Shown: positions 1 through 8,663, counted from the first letter of the stretch. The stretch: 56,306 nt of DNA from an uncultured Ruminiclostridium sp. (GCA_902490005.1 CABUCM010000015.1:1-56306); one strand, 5' to 3'. Program-made: numbers and translations. The notes: a model not told the origin generated them from the letters alone.

Positions 1-2
1 CA

Positions 3-1517
3 AAACCATTGATTTTATTAGCTTTTTGCCGCTATCGCTATCACACCTCATTATTCGACCGCCCCGGTTGGAATGAAATGATAGGGCTTGCGGAAGCCGG
101 AAAGGTCAAAACGGTTATCGTCAAGGATATGTCCCGCATGGGACGTGATTATCTGAAAGTCGGCTATTACACAGAGAGTTTCTTTGCCGAGCGTGACATT
201 CGCTATATCGCTATCAATGACGGCGTGGACAGTGACAAGGGCGACAACGATTTTACCCCTTTCCGTAATCTGTTCAATGATTTTTACGCACGCGATACAA
301 GCAAGAAAATCCGCGCGGTCATGCGAGCAAAGGGTAACGCCGGAGAACATCTTTGTACTAATCCGCCCTATGGGTATATGAAAGCCCCAGACGACAAAAA
401 GAAATGGATTGTAGACGAGGAAGCTGCCGCCGTGGTAAAGAGGATTTTTGATTTGTGTATTGCCGGAAAAGGACCTATGCAGATAGCAAAAGTGCTGACA
501 GCGGACAAGGTGTTGACAGTCAAAGCCTACTATGCAAAGCGTGATGGAAAGGCTATGCCCGATAATCTCTATCGTTGGGATTTCAAAACCATAGCGGGGA
601 TTTTGGAACGTCCGGAATATACAGGGTGTACGGTCAATTTCAAAACCTATTCCAAATCCCACAAACTGAAAAAACGTCTGCAAAATGCCCCGGAAAATTA
701 CCGTATCTTCTTCAACACGCAACCTGCGATTGTTGAAGAAAAAGTATTTGAGAGGGTGCAGGAATTGAGGGCAAACAAACGCCGTCCTACAAAGACAGGA
801 CGGCAAGGCTTATTCTCCGGCTTGCTTTATTGCGCTGACTGCGGCGAAAAGCTGTACTTTTGCACAACAAACAGTTTTACGCCCAAACAAGAGCATTATG
901 TCTGCTCCAACTACAAGAGCAATACAGGTACTTGTTCCGCGCATTTTATCCGAGAAGAAACCTTAAAGCTGTTTGTCCTGCAAAGGATATTTGATGTAAC
1001 GGCTATGTTCTTTGACGATATACAGAGCTTTCAAAACATGGTCTATCAGCAGAGGTTTGAGGAAGCAGAAAAGGCAGTAAAGCGGCAGAAAAAAGAACTT
1101 GAACAGGCAAGGAAACGGATAACCGAACTTGACCGTATTTTCAAGCGGATTTACGAAGACGACATAAGCGGCACAATCAGCCATGAGCGATTTTTGAAGC
1201 TGTCCGCCGAGTATGAAGCGGAGCAAAAGGAACTGACAGAGTTTGTTAAGGCAGAGCAAGCCGCCGTTGATACTTACGAACAGGAAAGGACGGATTTTGA
1301 CAGCTTCGCCGCCGTTATCCGAAAGTATGTAGGAATACGGGAATTAACACCTGCTATCGTCAATGAGTTTGTAAAGAAAATCGTTGTCCACGCGCCGGAC
1401 AAGTCCAGTGGACACCGCAGACAGAAGATTGAAATTGTCTGGAACTTTATCGGGGAACTGGAACAGGACGAGGATAAGCAGACTATTGAACGGCAGAGAA
1501 AAAGCAGAACGGCATAG
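3..1517 (+). CDS. Large serine recombinase, 5'-truncated (mobile element integrase)
   Basis: A site-specific recombinase of the large serine family, of the kind that excises and integrates clostridial conjugative or mobilizable elements (TnpX/TndX-like). The frame is open to the left edge, so the 5' end is missing. What remains has the later part of the resolvase catalytic domain (KDMSRMGRDYLK near residue 39, counted from a TTG at 9), a recombinase domain, a zinc beta-ribbon (YCADCGEKLYFC about 278-289 and a later CSN/C pair) and a long coiled coil (about 340-430). The N-terminal Ser nucleophile region is absent. The first 13 or so residues do not look like the family, whose members usually carry a DDG-Y/F-SGT motif just before FDRPGW. 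This is either the window or contig edge or a rearranged junction. The family is sure; the exact element is unknown. Confidence 0.85.
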   Translation, partial: KPLILLAFCRYRYHTSLFDRPGWNEMIGLAEAGKVKTVIVKDMSRMGRDYLKVGYYTESFFAERDIRYIAINDGVDSDKGDNDFTPFRNLFNDFYARDTSKKIRAVMRAKGNAGEHLCTNPPYGYMKAPDDKKKWIVDEEAAAVVKRIFDLCIAGKGPMQIAKVLTADKVLTVKAYYAKRDGKAMPDNLYRWDFKTIAGILERPEYTGCTVNFKTYSKSHKLKKRLQNAPENYRIFFNTQPAIVEEKVFERVQELRANKRRPTKTGRQGLFSGLLYCADCGEKLYFCTTNSFTPKQEHYVCSNYKSNTGTCSAHFIREETLKLFVLQRIFDVTAMFFDDIQSFQNMVYQQRFEEAEKAVKRQKKELEQARKRITELDRIFKRIYEDDISGTISHERFLKLSAEYEAEQKELTEFVKAEQAAVDTYEQERTDFDSFAAVIRKYVGIRELTPAIVNEFVKKIVVHAPDKSSGHRRQKIEIVWNFIGELEQDEDKQTIERQRKSRTA

Positions 1518-1530
1518 CCTACGCTATGCC
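1511..1530 (+). terminator. Small hairpin overlapping the recombinase stop codon
   Basis: A perfect 7-bp inverted repeat (GGCATAG / CTATGCC, 6-nt loop) begins in the last codons of the recombinase. No T-run follows, so it is a weak terminator candidate. It could equally be an end or attachment structure of the element. Confidence 0.35.
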
Positions 1531-1606
1531 GCCCTGCAACAAGATTAAATTACTTCCTTATGGGTGTGCCGCTTTTGATCTGTCTCTTTTTTCGCCGCCG
1601 GCTTTT

Positions 1607-3232
1607 CTACCGGCCGGACAAAAAAACATGGAGGCCGCCCTCATCCCAGACGATTTTCTCAATACATGAGCGGATAAAGGACTGTTTTTCGGGAACCGTC
1701 AGGGTGGAAAAGCAGCTTTTTAAGCTGGATAAGCCTTCGGCCATGGCGCTGATTTTGGCTTCTCTGTCCGGGTTTTCCCCGGCGGCTTTTTCCGCGTCCT
1801 CCTTTTGCGCCGTCAGGCGGGCCTGCTCTTCCTGCAGGTTTTCGATTCTTAAGCTGACCTGCTGAAGAAAAGCCGCGCTGAAATCCCCTTGAGACAGGGT
1901 GCGGATCAGGCGCTCCGTTTCTGCGGCGCATTTTTGGATGCTTGACTCCAGCTCCCTTACCGGGCTTTCCCGCGCCGCGGCCTGCAGGCCGCGTTTCAAC
2001 TTTTCCAGCCCCTTGCCAAAGCCGGGGCTTTCCGTCATATGGTCCGCCAAGGCCAGGCAGACGGCGTCATCCGCCTGGGGGCCGCTGATATTTTGGCAGC
2101 GGCATAGGCGCGTGCCGCCCCGAAGCTTGTTGCTGCAGATATAATCAAACGCCTCCTGGGAGGCGTTTTTGCCGGAGCGGTGTTTCGCGAACATGCGCCC
2201 GCCGCATTCGCCGCAGTAAATCAGGCCGGAAAGCAGGGAATAACCGTTGTGTATTTTGGCGGGCTTTTTCCCGGTAGGAATGTTGTCCGCCAGAATCTTT
2301 TGGACCGCCGCCCACTTTTTGCCGGGAATGATCCCCTTGTGCTTTCCGATGGCAATGATCCATTGGGCCATAGGCTGGCGCGGGGCCCGGTCCTTTTTGT
2401 AATCCCGCTTGTTATAGGCGAGAAGCCCGTATTCCTTGGAGCAGTCTTTTTCTGTAAAGCAAACGTCGGAATGCTTGGCGGTGAAATAGCGGTAGGCGTC
2501 CCGGTCGGCAACGCAGTAAACCGGATTCTGTAAGATTTCCTTGATCCCCGGCAGGGAGTAATATTTGCCGCCGCGGGATTTGATTTCCCGGCGGATCAAA
2601 CACTTGCTGACGCCGGAAATGCTGTGAAGTTCTAAAAATGTTTCAAATATCAAATTGACCACGGAAAGCTCCTCTGGGTCGCCTTTCAGCTGACAAGAGG
2701 TTTTTATTTTGCCGTCCAGCACAAATTCCTCCACTTTTTCGCTGGTATATCCGGTGGGCGTGGCGCCGCCCAGCCACCGGCCGGTGCGGGCCAGCATCAG
2801 CATGTTGTCCCGGACGCGCTCCGCGATGGTTTCCCGTTCCAGCTGGGCGAATACTGACGCGATATACATCATGGCTTTTCCCATGGGCTTGGAGGTGTCA
2901 AATTCCTCCTTAATGCAGATGAACGAAATGCCCCGGCGGTTCAGGTCCTCAATCAGCGCGGAAAAGTCGCTGACATTGCGGCTGATCCGGTCAAGCCGGT
3001 AACACACGACAAAATCCGGCTTCAGACGCCGGATATCCCGCAGCATCTGCTGAAACTGGGGCCGGTCGGTGTTTTTTGCCGAAAACCCCTCGTCCTCATA
3101 AACGGCTACCTCTGTGCCGGTGTCGTCCGGAAACTTGGAGCGTATGTACTGCCGACACATTTCAATCTGGTTTTCCACGCTTTCCCCTTTGCCGGTGGCG
3201 ACGGACTTACGGCTGTACACAAAAAATTTCAA
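1607..3232 (-). CDS. Large serine recombinase (SpoIVCA/phage-integrase type), complete
   Basis: A complete 541-residue serine recombinase. The N-terminal resolvase domain starts MKFFVYSRKS, with the expected nucleophile Ser10 and catalytic Arg8, and carries the YRLDRISRN motif near residues 78-86. A recombinase domain follows, then a zinc ribbon (YCGECGGRMFA near 347, later CSN and CRC cysteines) and a C-terminal coiled coil. The start is a TTG preceded by a GGACGGTGG purine stretch; family members start at the same place. The N terminus is of the type found in skin/sigK-intervening-element and prophage integrases, and differs from the recombinase at 3-1517. It lies tail to tail with that gene and is GC-richer. 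Substrate sites cannot be read from the sequence. Length and motifs suggest an active enzyme. Confidence 0.9.
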   Translation of the reverse strand: MKFFVYSRKSVATGKGESVENQIEMCRQYIRSKFPDDTGTEVAVYEDEGFSAKNTDRPQFQQMLRDIRRLKPDFVVCYRLDRISRNVSDFSALIEDLNRRGISFICIKEEFDTSKPMGKAMMYIASVFAQLERETIAERVRDNMLMLARTGRWLGGATPTGYTSEKVEEFVLDGKIKTSCQLKGDPEELSVVNLIFETFLELHSISGVSKCLIRREIKSRGGKYYSLPGIKEILQNPVYCVADRDAYRYFTAKHSDVCFTEKDCSKEYGLLAYNKRDYKKDRAPRQPMAQWIIAIGKHKGIIPGKKWAAVQKILADNIPTGKKPAKIHNGYSLLSGLIYCGECGGRMFAKHRSGKNASQEAFDYICSNKLRGGTRLCRCQNISGPQADDAVCLALADHMTESPGFGKGLEKLKRGLQAAARESPVRELESSIQKCAAETERLIRTLSQGDFSAAFLQQVSLRIENLQEEQARLTAQKEDAEKAAGENPDREAKISAMAEGLSSLKSCFSTLTVPEKQSFIRSCIEKIVWDEGGLHVFLSGR

Positions 3233-3463
3233 TATAAACCACCGTCCTTTTGGCCGTCAAAATCATGGATTGGCTTCAGGGCGCGGCGTGATCCGCCGTT
3301 ACCCCCTTTCGCTAACCTATGCGGCGCCTCTGGGGTTTTATTCGGCCGGAACCCATAGAAACAGAATTGTTTGAAACTGGTTTTGAAGGGAAAACAGGCT
3401 GAATACACGGAAAAAGCCATGGAAAATCCACTTTGCCGGAGCTGCCCTAAGAAAGCGCAAAAT

Positions 3464-3502
3464 AAAAAGGAGGCCAAGCTACATAAGCTTGGCCTCCTTT
3501 TT
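3464..3502. terminator. Bidirectional intrinsic terminator
   Basis: Arms AAAAAGGAGGCCAAGCT at 3464-3480 and their perfect complement at 3486-3502, with a 5-nt loop; the A-run on one side and T-run on the other let it work in both directions. It mainly ends the nrdD-nrdG transcript. The remaining 3233-3463 stretch upstream of the recombinase shows no gene I can support. Confidence 0.85.
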
Positions 3503-3582
3503 CGGCGGGCCGGCGCCTTGAAAAACATAACGTTGTCAGGCTAGCGGCAGAAAAATCCCCGACCCGAAAAGGCCGTTGGGAA

Positions 3583-4104
3583 TCAGCCCTCCCACAGCAC
3601 TATGCGGTTTTGAGCCCTGGTTTGGTTCAGGTCGATGAGCCGCTGGTTGGAGGAGCCGCGGAACCGCAGGGAGATATCTTTTTTCGCTTCCACATACCGC
3701 CCGTCCACCAAAACGTCGATCAGCTCCAGCATAGGAGCGGTTGCTTCACAATTCGGGTGGCCGCCGGGGGTTTGCAGTTCCTCCAGGGTAAACCCGGAAA
3801 AGGCCCAGACGCTTTTTCCCGGGTAGCTTTCCTTGACGCTCCTAAGAAACGGAAGCAACGCCCGCTGGTTGCCGGGCTCAAACGGCTCGCCGCCCAGCAG
3901 GGTCAGGCCGTTGATATAGGACGGCTCCAGCATTTTCAGCAGCGCGGCCTGGGTCTCTTCCGTAAATGGTTTACCGTAGTCAAACGCCCAGGTCTCAGGC
4001 TGGAAGCAATGCTCGCAATGATTGGTACAGCCTGAGACGAACAGGCTGACCCGCACGCCGGTCCCATTGGCGATATCGCAGCTTTTGATTTCTCCGTAGT
4101 ACAT
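3583..4104 (-). CDS. nrdG: Anaerobic ribonucleotide reductase activating protein
   Basis: A radical-SAM activase that makes the glycyl radical on NrdD in the cytoplasm. The 173 residues carry the [4Fe-4S]-binding CxxxCxxC motif (C26, C30, C33) and the GGEP motif (LTLLGGEPF, about residues 68-76) for SAM binding. Its length is normal for the family. The ATG has an AGGAGGT ribosome binding site 6 nt upstream. It follows nrdD on the same strand and is separated from it by a stable hairpin, so the two are probably cotranscribed at unequal levels. A short Cys9 near the N terminus has no obvious role. Confidence 0.95.
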   Translation of the reverse strand: MYYGEIKSCDIANGTGVRVSLFVSGCTNHCEHCFQPETWAFDYGKPFTEETQAALLKMLEPSYINGLTLLGGEPFEPGNQRALLPFLRSVKESYPGKSVWAFSGFTLEELQTPGGHPNCEATAPMLELIDVLVDGRYVEAKKDISLRFRGSSNQRLIDLNQTRAQNRIVLWEG

Positions 4105-4134
4105 TTTTCTACCTCCTGAAAGAGAAAGGGCACC

Positions 4135-4170
4135 GGGAGGTTCTTACCCGGATGCCCTTTGGGTGTTTGG
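4135..4170 (-). other. Intercistronic hairpin between nrdD and nrdG
   Basis: The arms AAAGGGCACCGGG (4135-4147 region) and CCCGGATGCCCTTT (4157-4170) pair over about 13 bp with one bulged base. On the transcribed strand it ends in CCCTTTCTCTTTC, so it may act as a partial terminator or an mRNA end-stabiliser that lowers nrdG expression relative to nrdD. Confidence 0.6.
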
Positions 4171-4172
4171 CG

Positions 4173-6332
4173 TTACAGATGCATCACACGCTCTTTAATT
4201 TCCTGGGTGCGCCCTTGGTTCCAGAATTGGGTGCCGATATACCCGCAGGTGCGGCGGGCCACGTTCATCTTATCCTGGTCCTGATTGCCGCATTGGGGGC
4301 AGGTCCACACCAGCTTGCCGTCCTGCTCCAGGATCTGGATTTCCCCATCCCAGCCGCACACCTGGCAGTAATCGCTCTTGGTGTTCAGCTCGGCGTACAT
4401 GATATTGTCGTAGATGAATTTAATCACCTGAAGCACCGCTTCCAGGTTGTTCTGCATGTTGGGAACCTCTACATAGCTGATAGCGCCGCCGGTGGAAAGG
4501 GCCTGGAACTGGGACTCGAACCGCAGCTTTTCAAAGGCGTCGATCTCTTCCGTCACATGGACATGGTAGCTGTTGGTGATATAGCCCTTGTCCGTCACGC
4601 CCTCAATGATACCGAACCGGCGCTGCAGGCATTTGGCGAATTTATAGGTGGTGGATTCCAGCGGCGTGCCGTAAAGGCCGAACCCAATGGTAGTTTCCGC
4701 TTTCCACCGGTCGCACGCGGCGTTCATATATTTCATGACGTCCAGCGCGAAAGGGGTCGCCGAAGGATCGGTGTGGCTTTTCCCGGTCATATAGCGGACG
4801 CACTCGCACAGCCCGGCGTAGCCCAGGGAAATCGTAGAGTACCCGCCCATCAGCAGCTTGTCGATGGGCTCGCCCTTTTTCAGGCGGGCGCAGGCGCCGT
4901 ACTGCCACAGAATCGGCGCGGCGTCGGACAGGGTGCCCTTCAGCCGTTCGTGACGGCACATTAAAGCGCGGTAGCACAGATCCAGCCGCTCATCGAAGAT
5001 CTTCCAGAATTTTTCAAGATTCCTGCCGGAGGATAACGCGATATCCACCAGGTTCAGCGTCACCACGCCCTGGTTAAAGCGGCCGTAAAATTTGTAGTTT
5101 CCGTTTTCGTCCTTCCAAGGGGACAGGGCGCTGCGGCAGCCCATCACCGGGAAGCAGTTCCCCTCTTTGAGCTCTTTCATTTTCTTTTCGGAAATGTAAT
5201 CGGGAACCAGGCGCTTGGCGGTGCATTTTGCCGCCAGCTCGGTCAGATAGTAATAGGGAGAATCGGAATGGATATTGTCCTCCTCCAGCACATAAATCAG
5301 CTTGGGGAAGGCCGGCGTTACCCACACGCCCTTTTCGTTTTTCACACCCTGGTACCGCTGGAGGAGCACTTCCTCGATGATGACGGCCAGGTCGCTTTTT
5401 TCCTGTTCGTTTTTCGCCTCGTTCAAATACATGAACACGGTGACGAACGGGGCTTGCCCGTTGGTGGTGAGAAGGGTGACCACCTGGTACTGAATGGTTT
5501 GAACCCCCCGGCGGATTTCTTCACGGAGCCGGTCTTCCACTAAACGGTGGATTTTGTCGATGGACACGTCCGCGCCGATGGCCTTGATTTCCTGCAGCAC
5601 CTGCTGGCGGATTTTCTCCCGGCTGACCTGGACAAAGGGGGCGAGGTGGGCAAGAGAGATGGACTGGCCGCCGTATTGGTTGGAGGCCACCTGGGCGATG
5701 ATCTGGGTGGCGATGTTGCAGGCGGTGGAAAAGCTGTGGGGGCGCTCGATGAGGGTGCCGGTGATGACCGTCCCGTTTTGCAGCATGTCCTCTAAATTTA
5801 CCAGGTCGCAGTTGTGCATGTGCTGGGCGAAATAATCGGTATCGTGAAAATGGATAACCCCGTCGTTATGAGCGTCCACAATATCCTTCGGCAGCAGAAG
5901 GCGGTTGGTGATGTCCTTGGAGACCTCGCCGGCCATGTAATCCCGCTGGGTGGAATTCACCACCGGGTTTTTGTTGGAGTTTTCCTGCTTGGCCTCTTCA
6001 TTGTTACACTCGATCAGGCTCAAAATCTTGTCGTCGGTGGTGTTGGACTGACGCACCAGCGCCCGGGTGTAACGGTAGGTGATGTAGGCTTTCGCGGCCT
6101 CGAAGGCACCGTGGGCCATAATCTGGTGCTCTACCATGTCCTGAACCTCTTCCACGCTGGGGGAGCGCCCCAGCTGTTCGCAGGACAGCACCACGCTTTC
6201 CGCGATCCGCTGGATTTGTATCGGCGTCATGCGGTTTTGCTCCTCCACCGCGTCGTTTGCCTTGCTGATGGCAATGATGATCTTGGTAATGTCAAATACG
6301 GCTTCGGAACCGTTCCTTTTAATAATCTTCAT
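4173..6332 (-). CDS. nrdD: Anaerobic (class III) ribonucleoside-triphosphate reductase
   Basis: Reduces ribonucleoside triphosphates to deoxy forms under anaerobic conditions using a glycyl radical. The N terminus holds an ATP-cone (about 1-90) that senses dATP/ATP, followed by the large NrdD barrel. The C terminus has a zinc-finger set (CQVC and CPQC, around residues 650-675) and the radical site RTCGYIGT, with Gly697 22 residues before the end of 719. I chose the second ATG of a close pair (6332), because AAAGG lies about 8 nt upstream of it and the protein then begins MKIIKRNG as in homologues. Upstream lie candidate NrdR boxes. It is complete and forms an operon with nrdG. Confidence 0.96.
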   Translation of the reverse strand: MKIIKRNGSEAVFDITKIIIAISKANDAVEEQNRMTPIQIQRIAESVVLSCEQLGRSPSVEEVQDMVEHQIMAHGAFEAAKAYITYRYTRALVRQSNTTDDKILSLIECNNEEAKQENSNKNPVVNSTQRDYMAGEVSKDITNRLLLPKDIVDAHNDGVIHFHDTDYFAQHMHNCDLVNLEDMLQNGTVITGTLIERPHSFSTACNIATQIIAQVASNQYGGQSISLAHLAPFVQVSREKIRQQVLQEIKAIGADVSIDKIHRLVEDRLREEIRRGVQTIQYQVVTLLTTNGQAPFVTVFMYLNEAKNEQEKSDLAVIIEEVLLQRYQGVKNEKGVWVTPAFPKLIYVLEEDNIHSDSPYYYLTELAAKCTAKRLVPDYISEKKMKELKEGNCFPVMGCRSALSPWKDENGNYKFYGRFNQGVVTLNLVDIALSSGRNLEKFWKIFDERLDLCYRALMCRHERLKGTLSDAAPILWQYGACARLKKGEPIDKLLMGGYSTISLGYAGLCECVRYMTGKSHTDPSATPFALDVMKYMNAACDRWKAETTIGFGLYGTPLESTTYKFAKCLQRRFGIIEGVTDKGYITNSYHVHVTEEIDAFEKLRFESQFQALSTGGAISYVEVPNMQNNLEAVLQVIKFIYDNIMYAELNTKSDYCQVCGWDGEIQILEQDGKLVWTCPQCGNQDQDKMNVARRTCGYIGTQFWNQGRTQEIKERVMHL

Positions 6333-6374
6333 ACCCATTTCCTTTCCAGATTTTATAGCGCACAACCTGTGTGT

Positions 6375-6422
6375 TATCAATATATAGTGTGGTAAGCAAT
6401 ACAATACTAGCACATATTGTAT
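6375..6422 (-). promoter_or_regulatory. Two candidate NrdR boxes upstream of nrdD
   Basis: Read on the minus strand, 6390-6375 matches the NrdR consensus acaCwATATaTwGtgt at 13 of 16 positions, and 6422-6407 matches at 10 of 16. They start 32 bp apart, close to the three-helical-turn spacing known for NrdR box pairs. The proximal box overlaps a TATATT that could be the -10. NrdR is the usual repressor of ribonucleotide reductase genes; its gene is not in the window. Confidence 0.6.
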
Positions 6423-6533
6423 TTCTCGTCAATAGGTTTTTTAGTCCAGCAGACGGCGAAAAGGGCGGCGGAATAGGGCGCGGGGCAGAGGAATACAATG
6501 CTATGGCAGCGATTTTTGAAAGGAGGAAGGCGG

Positions 6534-6740
6534 ATGAAGAAAAACCAGGTCCACAGGGTTGTGATACATAGAGCGGGGGAAAACGCGGAGGCTTTCGCTG
6601 AAAAATCCGCCGCGTTTCATGTGGAGGTAATTGAACGCAGGTTAAACCGGTCCGAGCTCACCGGGAAAGAAAAAATAGCCGTGATTGATAAAATACTGGA
6701 AAATATAAAGTTTCAGGAGGGTTGCGGCGTCAGAAAATAA
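6534..6740 (+). CDS. Small hypothetical protein (68 aa)
   Basis: Begins MKKNQVHRVV and is preceded by an excellent AGGAGG (6521-6526) 7 nt before the ATG, so it is very probably translated. It is charged, likely helical and has no signal peptide or membrane segment; one Cys lies near the end. I do not recognise the family. It is divergent from nrdD and is followed directly by a strong terminator shared with the truncated feoB. Because feoB is broken exactly on its other side, this gene may have arrived with the event that cut feoB, but that is inference. Confidence 0.65.
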   Translation: MKKNQVHRVVIHRAGENAEAFAEKSAAFHVEVIERRLNRSELTGKEKIAVIDKILENIKFQEGCGVRK

Positions 6741-6743
6741 AAG

Positions 6744-6786
6744 AAACCCCGGGCCCGCCGTTTGACCACGGCGGGCCCGGGGTTTT
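6744..6786. terminator. Strong bidirectional terminator
   Basis: A perfect 17-bp GC-rich stem (6744-6760 with 6769-6785), 8-nt loop, AAA on one side and TTTT on the other. It separates the convergent 68-residue gene and feoB. Confidence 0.9.
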
Positions 6787-6811
6787 GTAATTTACCAGGC
6801 GGTTTTCCAAA

Positions 6812-8284
6812 TCAGTGGGCGGGAAAAGGGAGATTTTCTTTCCCTTTGCATGGCGGCGGGAATCTGCCGTTGCAGGGGACGAAGTTGTTGGTGAGAATCG
6901 CGATCAGCCGTTCCCTGGGAGAATCGATGATCCTGCAGCCGATGACGCCGCAGGCGTTGCAGCCAAAACCCATACACATGGTTAAGGACTGCTTGCCGTG
7001 GGCGCCCGACTTTTTAAAATACTTATCCATATTAAAGGCGATCCGGGGCAGGTAGCCGGAATCCTCCAGCAGGGTGAACAAGGGGAAAAAGATCGCCATG
7101 GGAGGCAGCATGACGGAGATGACCCACGCGAGGGTTTTATACATGCCCTCTACAAACAGGCCGTTGACCCAGGCCGGGGCGGCGATGGCGGCCAGCCATT
7201 CGGTGAGGCGGTCCTGGATGCCGAAGAGAAACCCGGCGATCAAGTCAGAGGGTACGTTGGCGCCGTTGATGGTGATCCAAAAGATCAGCGCCAGCAGCAA
7301 AAGCATCACGGGAATTCCAGTGGCCTTTGAGGTTAGGAATTTGTCGATTTTCCGGTCCCTGCCGTTATAGCAGGGGTTTTCCAGGCAGACGCACTGGTGG
7401 TAAATGATCTCGCTGCGCTTCACCACCCGGTAAACGATCCGGTCCCGAAGGGTTTCCGGCGTGTAGCCCGCGGCGGAAAGCTGTTCCCTGACAGATTTTA
7501 AGCTGAGGCAGAGCTCCTCCTGGCGTTCCAGGTCGCAGTCTAAAAACTGGGAAAGGGATTCGATCAGCTTAGGGTCCTGGCCGGCGTCCAGCAGCTTCAG
7601 GGCCGCCCAGCGGGGGTTGATTTTATCCTGGGTGTAGCGGCTCACAATGGGAACTAGTTTTTCCAGAGCCAGTTCGATGGGCTCGTCGTAAGGCAGCTTG
7701 ACCCGGTAGGTTTTCCGCTCGCCGAAGGACACGGCGGAAACCGCGTCCATCAATTCCTTCAGCCCCTTGCCGCTGCGGGCGGCGGCTCCGATCACCGGGA
7801 CCCCCAGGTTCAGGCTCAGCTCATCCAAATCAATCTGGATTTTTTTCTTTTTTGCCTCGTCCAATAAGTTGACGCACACCACCACCTTGTCGGTGATCTC
7901 CAGAATTTGCAAAACCAAATTCAGATTCCGCTCCAGGCAGGTGGCGTCGGCAACCACCACCACGGCGTCCGGACCGCCGAAGCAGACGAAGTCCCGGGCC
8001 ACCTCTTCCTCAACCGAGGAGGCCATGAGAGAATAAGTACCTGGGATGTCCACCAGGATAAAATCCCGATCTTTGTGGGTATAGCGGCCCTGGGCGTTAG
8101 AAACTGTCTTGCCGGGCCAATTTCCCGTGTGCTGGTTTAATCCGGTTAAAGCGTTGAACACCGTGCTTTTCCCCACGTTGGGGTTCCCCGCCAAGGCCAC
8201 CACCTTCTCCTGGCCGGAGGTTTTCACAATGGTCAGGGAGTCGCCGGAAACGGCGCTGCCGGTGGATTGCTTTGTCAAACCCAT
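6812..8284 (-). CDS. feoB: Ferrous iron transporter FeoB, C-terminally truncated
   Basis: Membrane Fe2+ transporter with a cytoplasmic G-protein domain. The G1 motif GNPNVGKST (residues 33-41), G2 Thr60 and G3 DIPG (79-82) are intact, followed by the helical linker. The membrane part begins near residue 330 and contains the first Gate region with its conserved cysteines (CMGFGCNACG). The frame stops at residue 490, just after the conserved NGRFP. A normal FeoB continues through several more helices and a second Gate. The last 13 residues do not resemble the family, and no continuation is visible in any frame before the terminator 27 bp on. Probably a 3' deletion; GTP binding may survive, transport probably does not. 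Confidence 0.9.
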   Translation of the reverse strand: MGLTKQSTGSAVSGDSLTIVKTSGQEKVVALAGNPNVGKSTVFNALTGLNQHTGNWPGKTVSNAQGRYTHKDRDFILVDIPGTYSLMASSVEEEVARDFVCFGGPDAVVVVADATCLERNLNLVLQILEITDKVVVCVNLLDEAKKKKIQIDLDELSLNLGVPVIGAAARSGKGLKELMDAVSAVSFGERKTYRVKLPYDEPIELALEKLVPIVSRYTQDKINPRWAALKLLDAGQDPKLIESLSQFLDCDLERQEELCLSLKSVREQLSAAGYTPETLRDRIVYRVVKRSEIIYHQCVCLENPCYNGRDRKIDKFLTSKATGIPVMLLLLALIFWITINGANVPSDLIAGFLFGIQDRLTEWLAAIAAPAWVNGLFVEGMYKTLAWVISVMLPPMAIFFPLFTLLEDSGYLPRIAFNMDKYFKKSGAHGKQSLTMCMGFGCNACGVIGCRIIDSPRERLIAILTNNFVPCNGRFPPPCKGKENLPFPAH

Positions 8285-8299
8285 GCGGTTCTCCCCCCT

Positions 8300-8542
8300 T
8301 CACCGTTCCACTAGGATTTTGCCCGCGTCTTCACTGCGAAGGGCGATGACGGCGCCGCGGATAAAGTAAGCTGTGGGATCGCCTGAGGGGCTTTTTTGCA
8401 GGGCCTCCACCGGTGTGCCGCTGACCAGTCCCAGGTCCAGCATACGGCGGCGCTGGGTGCCGGTGGAAAGGAGCTTTTGCACAATACCGGTTTCTCCGAT
8501 GGAAAGGGAGTTCAAAGGAATATATTGATCTAAAAAGGCCAT
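8300..8542 (-). CDS. feoA: Ferrous iron transport protein FeoA
   Basis: A small SH3-fold cytoplasmic protein of 80 residues that works with FeoB in Fe2+ uptake. The sequence shows the typical pattern: a polar N terminus, the RRRMLDLGLVSGT core near residues 31-43 and IALR.EDAGKILVE at the end. It lies 15 bp upstream of feoB on the same strand, and feoB has its own GGGGGGAG site in the gap. GGAG sits about 11 nt before the ATG. No clear Fur or DtxR box was found in the 120 bp upstream. Confidence 0.9.
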   Translation of the reverse strand: MAFLDQYIPLNSLSIGETGIVQKLLSTGTQRRRMLDLGLVSGTPVEALQKSPSGDPTAYFIRGAVIALRSEDAGKILVER

Positions 8543-8663
8543 TTCAGTAAATCTCCAATACAGTGAATTTAAGAGAATCCGCCGTTTGTGTGGAGTTCTC
8601 CCAGTGTCACTATATGTGATTGGCGCGGGAAATGTTAAAAGGAAAGCAGGGGTATTGGACGAG

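Noticed and set aside
1607..3232. This recombinase as the enzyme that joins the split sigK
   Set aside because: The clade resemblance is attractive, but it lies 40 kb upstream with housekeeping genes between, outside any element starting at the sigK break. Acting in trans is not excluded, but there is no evidence.
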